Shown: positions 32,863 through 38,141 of the stretch, one piece after another
Layout: each line of letters starts with the position of its first letter
Numbering within the stretch: position 1 is the first letter of the stretch
NCBI GenBank assembly: GCA_015063895.1
Contig: SVTG01000017.1
Coordinates: 1 to 38,141 of the forward strand
Direction of reading: 5' to 3'
Length of the DNA: 38,141 nt
From: Oscillospiraceae bacterium
GTDB lineage: Bacteria > Bacillota > Clostridia > Oscillospirales > CAG-272
Position numbers and translations under genes: made by a program
The notes under the pieces: generated by a model
Told to the model about the DNA's origin: nothing
The model's input: the letters and a program-made list of their open reading frames with translations, nothing else
Databases searched by the model: none

Positions 32863-35459
32863 AAAAAACGTTATTGATTAGTGTGTGCTTGATATTGGCG
32901 CTTCTTTCGGCCTTTTTTGTATATATTTCTGTGTCTGCCATGATGGAAGAAATAACGATGCAGCTTCCTCAGACTAATACCGATTCGCCGGGAAAGTCTG
33001 AGGAGCAAGAGCCCGAACAGGAGCCTGAACAGCCGCCCACCGAACAGCCTGACGGCGAAGTGCCTGCTGTTGGCCTCATAGAATATACTTACGATGATTT
33101 TCGGGTCATGGAGCCTGTATTTTCTTCGGCACAAACTCAAGAAGGTACCGAGTATGGCATTCGTTTTAGGGCCTATGTATCAGATACGTACAAAGCAGCA
33201 CTTGATACTATTGACGTTTCGTATCATGTTGTTATAGCACCTTTTGACTATGTTGAGGATTTTAGAAATCAAATTAAGGTCGATTGGGTTTTGGCTCTTG
33301 GCGATTCTGCTGTGAAAATCGATGTTGTGAATGGCATTGAAAAAATTGAAGAAGAAAATCTGCTTAGTGCGGTATTGACTAAAATTAAATATGCAAATAC
33401 AAATCGTGTTATGGTTGGTATTCCGTATGTTCAGTATAGTGATGGTACACGTCAATATGCATTTTTACCTGAAGGCGAAAGTTATTTTACTGTAAGTAGA
33501 TCTTATGCGTATTTGTGTTCAGAGGCTTATACAAATCAGGTATGCAATGGATATTATTATACCAGTGATGAAATGGCCGCTTTTAAGGAAGGATTAACAA
33601 ATTCGGTAAATCTTGCTAACGGCAAAGCTGAAAGTGAAATCGATGTAGATATGAAATATACTCTTTCATTGCCTGCTGAGATTTACACGTTACCTATGAC
33701 CGAGGCTTTGGTGCTCACTGTGACTATTTCGCCCGACGTTTTGCTGTATTATGGTTGGCAAACCGATAATGCCGAGGTTGTTGCGGTGGATGAGGATCAT
33801 ATGATTTTGCCGATGAAGCCCGGTAATGCCAAGGTGAGGGTTCGCCTTGGTGAAATAAAGGCAGAATGCTTAATCAGCGTTATTGATCCTGAGAGTGCGG
33901 ATAATATCACTTGTGAGAACTGCAAGCATTTGTATTATCCCGGTGATGTAGATGCATGTCCTAAATGTGGACTGCGTGCGTACGAAATGTATGTACGATG
34001 TGATAGCGATCACTGTGATGGTGGTTTTAAAGCCACAATATATAGGATTGGTGACGGTAGATTTTGGCGTGGTGATACGGCTGTAGAATGTGAGGCGTGT
34101 AACTGTATTTGGAATTATAATCGTGATACCGAGCTGTTTGAGATTGGTTATCATTGTGTTTATGATGCCACGCACATGGAGGAGCGCACCGGCACGTGCA
34201 GCTGCTGTGGTTCAGCAATGACCTGGCAGGTAGAATGCAATTATGACGGTGAATGGGTCAGTGATGACTTGGAAGCTTATTGTACTGCTTGTGAGTGTTT
34301 ATATACGGTGGTTCTCCCGAACGGTGAGGGCCTGGTGCCTAAAATGCATTGTGATACATGTACACATTATGTAATCTGTCAACATTGCGCCGATGGGTAT
34401 TGTACAGAGCAAAATAATGCTTGCCCGAATTGTGGTGCTGTAATTCAGCAAAAGAGTATTGTTTGTCATTGTGAAAGTGGTGTTGTTGTAGAGTGGACGT
34501 ACGTAAATGGTGAGCCTATTGCAGATTGTCCGCCTGCTTCGTGCTCTGATTGCTTATGCACTTACGTTGTTAATTCTTTGGATTTGGTAGAAGCCATTTA
34601 TGATTGCCGTGTAGATATCGGCGTCACTACCGAGGATCATAGCATTACGTGTACCTGCTGCACGGTGACTGTACCATTTGAAATACAAGTAAATTGCTTC
34701 GGCACTTACGTGCAGGAAGAAATTTATTTGAATTGCAGCGGCTGTACCTGTCGTTATGCGGTATCTGTGAGTAGCGATACGTATATTACGGCCCGCGTGT
34801 ACAATTGTAATGGCTATGGTATTGTGACGCATCCCGAAACGCGTGAGGGGGCGTGTGTACACTGTGCTGAAATTTTAACCTGGACCATTCAATGCAAGCC
34901 AAACGGTACTTGGAATGGTGCCAACGTTGCTGTGACTTGTGGGGACTGTGGCTGTAAGTTTAGAGCAAGCGGCGATGGCTCACAGCTGACGCGCACTTAT
35001 GATTGCATTTTAGATGCAAGGATCCTTAAAACCAAGTCTGCTGCTTGTGCGCATTGCAACGCTACGATCAGCTGGCAAACCTATTTTAACGGCGCTGATC
35101 AATGGCATAGCGATTCTGTGATCGTAGATTGTGGTACTTGTTATTGCGTGTATACGGTTGGCGGCAACGGTGATACGCTTGCTCTGATGGGCAGCGAGGT
35201 GTGTAATTATGGCGGCCAATGCGTGCATTGTGGTGCAGATCTATCGTTAGAGGATCACTGCTGCACGGTTTGCGGTGCCGAGCATTCTCCTGTCAAAGTA
35301 AGGTGTGAATGCTGCAGCGAATATATTACGTATTTTATCGGTTATAACAATGAAGGCGATCGTGTGATGCCTTATGATGTCGCTTGTCCTACTTGTGATT
35401 GCTTATATAGTGTCTCGGGTGCAGACTGCGACGAATTAATAAAAAAGCAAAATCATTAA
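32859..35459 (+). CDS. Secreted protein with Ig-like domain and tandem CxxC repeats
   Basis: 866 residues, AAAAAGGAG inside the preceding gene. Order: signal peptide/anchor (residues 1-27, TLLISVCLILALLSAFFVYI); Glu/Pro-rich linker (to ~68, EQEPEQEPEQPPTEQP); a domain to ~255; a BIG2-like Ig domain (~262-345, TLSLPAEIYTLP ... PGNAKVRVRLGEI); then 520 residues with about 19 CxxC pairs. The pattern CxxCxCxYxV appears about seven times (CTACECLYTV, CSGCTCRYAV, CGTCYCVYTV, CPTCDCLYSV), alternating with CxxC...WxIxC units. Two Zn-ribbon-like CPxCG sites are also present. Outside the cell the cysteines may bind metal or form disulphides. No family name is recognised for the repeat. Confidence 0.82.
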   Translation: MKKTLLISVCLILALLSAFFVYISVSAMMEEITMQLPQTNTDSPGKSEEQEPEQEPEQPPTEQPDGEVPAVGLIEYTYDDFRVMEPVFSSAQTQEGTEYGIRFRAYVSDTYKAALDTIDVSYHVVIAPFDYVEDFRNQIKVDWVLALGDSAVKIDVVNGIEKIEEENLLSAVLTKIKYANTNRVMVGIPYVQYSDGTRQYAFLPEGESYFTVSRSYAYLCSEAYTNQVCNGYYYTSDEMAAFKEGLTNSVNLANGKAESEIDVDMKYTLSLPAEIYTLPMTEALVLTVTISPDVLLYYGWQTDNAEVVAVDEDHMILPMKPGNAKVRVRLGEIKAECLISVIDPESADNITCENCKHLYYPGDVDACPKCGLRAYEMYVRCDSDHCDGGFKATIYRIGDGRFWRGDTAVECEACNCIWNYNRDTELFEIGYHCVYDATHMEERTGTCSCCGSAMTWQVECNYDGEWVSDDLEAYCTACECLYTVVLPNGEGLVPKMHCDTCTHYVICQHCADGYCTEQNNACPNCGAVIQQKSIVCHCESGVVVEWTYVNGEPIADCPPASCSDCLCTYVVNSLDLVEAIYDCRVDIGVTTEDHSITCTCCTVTVPFEIQVNCFGTYVQEEIYLNCSGCTCRYAVSVSSDTYITARVYNCNGYGIVTHPETREGACVHCAEILTWTIQCKPNGTWNGANVAVTCGDCGCKFRASGDGSQLTRTYDCILDARILKTKSAACAHCNATISWQTYFNGADQWHSDSVIVDCGTCYCVYTVGGNGDTLALMGSEVCNYGGQCVHCGADLSLEDHCCTVCGAEHSPVKVRCECCSEYITYFIGYNNEGDRVMPYDVACPTCDCLYSVSGADCDELIKKQNH

Positions 35460-35460
35460 A

Positions 35461-35483
35461 TATCTACGGCCTTGGCCGAGATA
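35461..35483 (+). other. Hairpin after the CxxC-repeat gene
   Basis: TATCT-CGGCC-TT-GGCCG-AGATA with one bulged A. No T-tract follows, so it may be an mRNA-stabilising or processing structure rather than a terminator. Confidence 0.5.
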
Positions 35484-35526
35484 AATAAAAAAATAGCCAC
35501 GTGGGCTTAAAACACAGGAAGGAAAA
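35484..35526 (+). repeat. Leader repeat, copy 1 (upstream of 35531 gene)
   Basis: AATAAAAAAATAGCC, then ACGTG loop and GGCTTAAAACACAGGAAGGAAAA. Nearly identical to 36926-36967. It has a small AGCC/GGCT hairpin just before an AGGAAGG ribosome site. Confidence 0.88.
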
Positions 35527-35530
35527 GAAT

Positions 35531-36052
35531 ATGAAAAAAGTTGGAATTTTGATGATCGTGTTTTTATTGCTTTGCGGCTGTGTGATGGCCGTATCCGCGG
35601 TATGGCGCCAGGACGCCGTAATTGCAGGGCCCAATGAAAAGACCGAAAAAGCATTGACTTGGCCCTCGTTCTTTTTGCAAAAGGATGGCGACCGCGAGCT
35701 GACTCAATCGGAGCAGGATAGTGGTTATACGTATGCTACGGATATCGGCTGCGAAAGCTTATTGGCTGATGGAAGCCTGGAGCTGTATCTGAATGATCAG
35801 AAGCTTGATGCAGATGACTTTATTTACGACGTCGGCGATTACGGTGGCCTGCAGCTCAAGACCGGCGACGAGATCCGTGTTGTTGTTGATCTCCCTATGG
35901 ATGATGAGATGCTTGACTGGGAGCTTGAGATCAGACACGCAGGCCGCACGTATACTATCGATCGAAGTGACGATTGGACCGTGCAAACTATTGAGTTTGT
36001 CGTAGCCGATTCTGTTTACATTACCGCTCAAAATAACGGTTATTACCACTAA
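35531..36052 (+). CDS. Exported small protein with duplicated leader
   Basis: 173 residues; AGGAAGG lies 9 nt before ATG 35531. N-terminal signal MKKVGILMIVFLLLCGCVMA; the CGC could be a poor lipobox, otherwise a cleavable signal peptide or anchor. The mature part is acidic and beta-rich (DGSLELYLNDQKLDADDFIY, LQLKTGDEIRVVVDLP, LEIRHAGRTYTIDRSDDW), consistent with a small extracellular sandwich domain. Not recognised. Context (behind the two large exported proteins) suggests it belongs to the same surface or virion structure. Confidence 0.7.
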   Translation: MKKVGILMIVFLLLCGCVMAVSAVWRQDAVIAGPNEKTEKALTWPSFFLQKDGDRELTQSEQDSGYTYATDIGCESLLADGSLELYLNDQKLDADDFIYDVGDYGGLQLKTGDEIRVVVDLPMDDEMLDWELEIRHAGRTYTIDRSDDWTVQTIEFVVADSVYITAQNNGYYH

Positions 36053-36059
36053 TACGTAA

Positions 36060-36093
36060 GCCGCAGCCCGAGCCTATGGGCCCGAGCTGCGGC
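36060..36093 (+). other. Hairpin upstream of the 36108 gene
   Basis: GCCGCAGC ... GCTGCGGC stem with an inner CCC/GGG pairing. It has no T-tract and is followed at once by a GTGGAGG ribosome site. A regulatory or processing structure is as likely as a terminator. Confidence 0.5.
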
Positions 36094-36107
36094 ATGTGGA
36101 GGTTTTT

Positions 36108-36440
36108 ATGAAAAAAAGCAAATGGCTAAGAAGTAATCGTGCACATAAAGGCTTAGAGCAAAAATACACAAAAAAGTTCGATAGCGAAAAAAAGCCTTCT
36201 TGGGATACGGTTACAAAAATGTTTTATCATTCTCAAGTGCGGACTTTACAAAGGCAAGAAAAATGCGTGTTAAGTGCTAAACGAAAACGTGCCGTTTATC
36301 GCCATGTTGAAGAAGTTATTACTCCGGCTTTTTGCCCTGGAAAACGCCCGAAGCCGGTTATTTCAGATGATTTTGAGCGTAATTCTTATGGAATGATCAA
36401 GGGATCTTATACACCTGATGGCTTCTTTGAACCTGATTGA
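36108..36440 (+). CDS. Small basic cytoplasmic protein
   Basis: 110 residues, GGAGG 6-7 nt before ATG 36108. Not recognised. N-terminal half strongly basic (KKSKWLRSNRAHKGLEQKYT, QVRTLQRQEKCVLSAKRKRA), C-terminal part with Pro/Gly and acidic residues. No membrane segment. The next gene starts 8 bp on, so the two are probably made together. Confidence 0.62.
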   Translation: MKKSKWLRSNRAHKGLEQKYTKKFDSEKKPSWDTVTKMFYHSQVRTLQRQEKCVLSAKRKRAVYRHVEEVITPAFCPGKRPKPVISDDFERNSYGMIKGSYTPDGFFEPD

Positions 36441-36448
36441 GGTATTTT

Positions 36449-36784
36449 ATGGCGAAGAAAAAGAAGGATAAATTTCATTCTATGAATGAGTTTCGTAAGA
36501 ACTACTCTAAAAGAAGTTTAGGGCACCCTGACTTCGTTTTCGGGTGTAGCGGTGATACATATCATTCTTTCGGGTTAACGCATACGCCTAAGCAAGAATA
36601 CCATTCCGTTAAGCTTACGCAAAACCCCAACCCGAGCGATACACGGGATAGTTATTTGCAAACAAAAGTAAAGCACACCCCGAAAAAGTATTTTGGAAGT
36701 GCGAAATCGGATTGGGGTTTTCATTCCGATGACCGCGCTTATGTTCGGCACAAGGTCAAAAAGTACCGCAAAAAGAACAAATAA
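36449..36784 (+). CDS. Small basic cytoplasmic protein
   Basis: 111 residues; TTGAGG precedes ATG 36449. Lys-rich ends (MAKKKKDKF and VRHKVKKYRKKNK) around a middle with regularly spaced His-aromatic and Thr motifs (DTYHSFGLTHTPKQEYHSVK, LQTKVKHTPKKYFG). The imperfect recurrence of xHTPKxxY suggests two short internal repeats. Not recognised. Like the other basic proteins here, it could bind DNA. Confidence 0.62.
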   Translation: MAKKKKDKFHSMNEFRKNYSKRSLGHPDFVFGCSGDTYHSFGLTHTPKQEYHSVKLTQNPNPSDTRDSYLQTKVKHTPKKYFGSAKSDWGFHSDDRAYVRHKVKKYRKKNK

Positions 36785-36852
36785 AAAAAGAAAAGTGGCT
36801 GGGGGCGTATTTCATCCCGGTTGCGTATGTTTCAACGCATAAGCCACTTTCC
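36782..36852 (-). ncRNA. Candidate small RNA, about 70 nt, minus strand
   Basis: Minus-strand RNA from about 36852 to 36782. Almost the whole transcript is one closed structure: AAAGTGGCT at its 5' end pairs with AGCCACTTT at its 3' end, enclosing a TGCGT/ACGCA hairpin, then a CTTTTTTTATT tail acts as terminator. The promoter is nearly perfect (next entry). No ORF fits. Its position mirrors the 119-nt RNA at 29821: antisense to the block, in a gap before a small basic-protein gene. Confidence 0.65.
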
Positions 36853-36858
36853 ATTGAT

Positions 36859-36887
36859 AGTATACCCGACTTTCGGGTATTTGTCAA
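36859..36887 (-). promoter_or_regulatory. Promoter of the 70-nt RNA with a palindromic spacer
   Basis: Minus strand: TTGACA (36887-36882), 17 nt, TATACT (36864-36859). The spacer and -10 edge form ATACCCGA-CTT-TCGGGTAT (36862-36880), a perfect 8-bp inverted repeat suited to a repressor dimer. Confidence 0.82.
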
Positions 36888-36903
36888 CCCCTAAGAATCA
36901 AAA

Positions 36904-36919
36904 TCCCAATCGATTGGGA
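36904..36919. other. 16-bp perfect palindrome TCCCAATCGATTGGGA
   Basis: It lies 16 bp upstream of the small-RNA -35 box and about 54 bp ahead of the 36973 gene. No transcription-factor consensus is recognised. Candidate operator shared by the two divergent units. Confidence 0.5.
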
Positions 36920-36925
36920 ATTTGA

Positions 36926-36967
36926 AATAAAAAATAGCCGTGTGGGCTTAAAACACAGGAAGGAAAA
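36926..36967 (+). repeat. Leader repeat, copy 2 (upstream of 36973 gene)
   Basis: Same as 35484-35526, with loop GTGTG in place of ACGTG and one A fewer. The stem AGCC/GGCT, TTAAAACACAGGAAGG and ribosome site are conserved. Confidence 0.88.
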
Positions 36968-36972
36968 AACAG

Positions 36973-37200
36973 ATGGCAAAGAAAAGTGGAAGTGTATTTA
37001 ACAAGAGTTTTTCAAAGAAAAACATGTATTCAGTGAAAGATGGCGCTAAATACATCGCGTATAGCGATGGCTCCAAGAGCAATCGCGATGGATCCGCAAA
37101 AACGACAGGATATATTCCTAACACCAAAGCAAATCGTGATCGTATTTCCTCTTTTATGGGTAAACCGGATAGATACGGTGATAGATTGATGTGGTGGTAA
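36973..37200 (+). CDS. Small basic protein, last gene of the block
   Basis: 75 residues; AGGAAGG precedes ATG 36973 through the duplicated leader. Lys/Ser-rich with no membrane segment, ending in Arg-Leu-Met-Trp-Trp. Not recognised. It shares its leader with the 173-residue exported protein, so both are likely translated under the same control. A terminator follows 7 bp after the stop. Confidence 0.65.
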   Translation: MAKKSGSVFNKSFSKKNMYSVKDGAKYIAYSDGSKSNRDGSAKTTGYIPNTKANRDRISSFMGKPDRYGDRLMWW

Positions 37201-37207
37201 TAAGGAA

Positions 37208-37236
37208 GCTCGCCCAATTTGGGCGAGCTGCTTTTA
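37208..37236. terminator. Terminator between the block and the convergent nuclease gene
   Basis: GCTCGCCC - AATTT - GGGCGAGC followed by TGCTTTTATTT. It probably closes the plus-strand block. Confidence 0.85.
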
Positions 37237-38022
37237 TTTGTAATTTATTGTATTTTCGTCTATATTTTCTTTGTTTAATTTTCTATCCAATGTTGCTTCA
37301 ATATCATTGGTGTCATTTTTTTCGTATGTGCAAATGAGTGTTATGCCTAATTTTTCGTATATAGGCATTTTGAATTTTTTGGTTTTGGTGTAATCTCTGT
37401 TGTTATCGTCATAACCCCAATGCTCAATATAAACATGTTTATCTTTTCCTAAATAGTGAGGGAGGTAAAAATCTGGATGTAATGTTTCTTTTTTTGTTTT
37501 TCCATAAGGAAGTTCTTTTTCATATGCATGAGGTATGCCTTTTTCAAATAAATAATTGTCAATTTCTCGTTCAGATTTACTTTTAACAACGTGTCCATCC
37601 TTACAGGTGAATCGCCCTTCATAATCCTCATCTAATAACTCCACTGAAGAACAACCTTTGATTCTAAACAGAAGTTCTTTGTTGTGATATTTTTTATAAC
37701 AGCTCCCGCAAAAAAGCAACCCGTCTGTTTTTTTGCCGCAAGTAATACATCTTGATTTGTTTTCTTCGTTTATGATTACTATTTTTGTGCCTTCCTCTTG
37801 TGCAGGTTCTTCAAGTAATTCTGGTGAGCTTGATTGTCTTTTGCACTCGCATTCTTCACCCACGTTGTGCCACTTGCCGCAGTCCGGACACTGTTCAATT
37901 TCTTTTTGCATAAACTTTCTGCTGTGGGTACCACATAATTTGTCTTTTCGCGGGTATTTGCCATACACCATGTACGTCGCCTCACCACAGATCGGGCAAG
38001 TAAGTTTTTCGTTTTCAGCCAT
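37234..38022 (-). CDS. Zinc-ribbon plus PD-(D/E)XK nuclease-fold protein
   Basis: 262 residues; TTGGAGG precedes ATG 38022. The N-terminal half has several CxxC pairs: CPICG, CPDCGKWHN, a CECK, CITCG and CGSC, enough for two or three zinc ribbons. The C-terminal half matches the restriction-like domain found in UvrD/helicase IV-type proteins: VVKSKSEREIDNYL (helix with Glu), LHPDFYLP (Asp), VYIEHWGY (Glu), then KTKKFKMPIYEKLGITLICTY (Lys helix and strand). It probably cuts or repairs DNA; a standalone form suggests a defence or mobile-element role. It is convergent with the block, AT-rich, and may or may not belong to it. Confidence 0.75.
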   Translation of the reverse strand: MAENEKLTCPICGEATYMVYGKYPRKDKLCGTHSRKFMQKEIEQCPDCGKWHNVGEECECKRQSSSPELLEEPAQEEGTKIVIINEENKSRCITCGKKTDGLLFCGSCYKKYHNKELLFRIKGCSSVELLDEDYEGRFTCKDGHVVKSKSEREIDNYLFEKGIPHAYEKELPYGKTKKETLHPDFYLPHYLGKDKHVYIEHWGYDDNNRDYTKTKKFKMPIYEKLGITLICTYEKNDTNDIEATLDRKLNKENIDENTINYK

Positions 38023-38096
38023 AATAAACCTCCAAGCTGTAATAAAAATATTTTAGCGAAAAGAGGGCGCACAAAAGATAGAAACGTGTCGAAAAG

Positions 38097-38129
38097 AAAA
38101 AAAGCGTGCCCCTCAATGAGGGACACGCC
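38097..38129 (-). terminator. Terminator of a minus-strand gene beyond the window
   Basis: Minus strand GGCGTGTCCCTC - ATT - GAGGGGCACGC followed by TTTTTTTC. It marks the 3' end of a unit lying to the right of the window. Confidence 0.85.
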
Positions 38130-38141
38130 GAAAAAGCGACC

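Noticed and set aside
28044..37236. Prophage or ICE with integrase
   Set aside because: No tyrosine or serine recombinase, relaxase, terminase, portal or conjugation ATPase motif is seen in the block.
27866..38055. AAAATATTTT at 27868 and again near 38048 as flanking att repeats of the element
   Set aside because: A 10-bp AT-only palindrome is expected by chance in this composition, and neighbouring bases do not match.

Overview
The window reads as a chromosomal segment of an anaerobic Firmicute of class Clostridia, probably an uncultured gut member of the Oscillospiraceae/Christensenellales type. The support is a Na+-translocating decarboxylase cluster, CIRCE-controlled groES-groEL, a DUF4364 regulator, a SigH-like sigma factor, a two-domain zinc-ribbon (zf-trcl type) protein, an AGCS amino-acid:Na+ symporter and Gram-positive style promoters and Shine-Dalgarno sites. 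Genes up to about 27.8 kb are mostly GC-rich; those beyond are visibly AT-richer, as are two islands at 12.9-14.2 kb. Taxonomy is inference only.

Layout. 1-1.2 kb: partial membrane-anchored SGNH hydrolase, two 140-bp tandem repeats with long palindromes, tRNA-Val(GAC). 1.3-2.2 kb: MITE-like remnant and a TIM-barrel amidohydrolase whose stop codon lies in that remnant. 2.5-7.2 kb: five-gene carboxyltransferase / biotin carrier / Na+ pump operon. 7.4-9.5 kb: two translationally coupled QueG-like Fe-S proteins, divergent from an AraC regulator followed by a beta-helix/PHP protein (9.6-12.7 kb). 12.8-14.3 kb: REP-like palindromes and a REP-associated tyrosine transposase gene that carries REP units in frame. 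14.3-16.4 kb: groES-groEL. 16.4-21.8 kb: AGCS symporter, hom with a ribbon-helix-helix gene, DUF4364 regulator, sigma factor, zinc-ribbon protein and MarR regulator. 21.8-22.1 kb: a 279-bp MITE-like element. 22.2-25.0 kb: three tandem PHP-domain paralogues. 25.1-27.8 kb: valS with an apparent C-terminal frameshift.

27.9-37.2 kb is the most interesting part. It is a compact, one-directional block beginning with a Rep_trans-type rolling-circle initiator, then a small candidate ssDNA-binding protein, a hairpin-rich intergenic region, and a run of small basic proteins and secreted or membrane-anchored proteins. The latter include a pIII-like protein (signal peptide, large ectodomain, C-terminal membrane anchor) and an 866-residue secreted protein with about 19 CxxC motifs in a repeating pattern. 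Two small RNA genes, each with a consensus promoter and a terminator, sit on the opposite strand. The organisation resembles a filamentous-phage (inovirus) genome, but no Zot/pI assembly ATPase and no integrase is visible. It may be a Zot-less inovirus-like element, a satellite or another ssDNA replicon. A zinc-ribbon plus PD-(D/E)XK nuclease gene closes the window on the minus strand.
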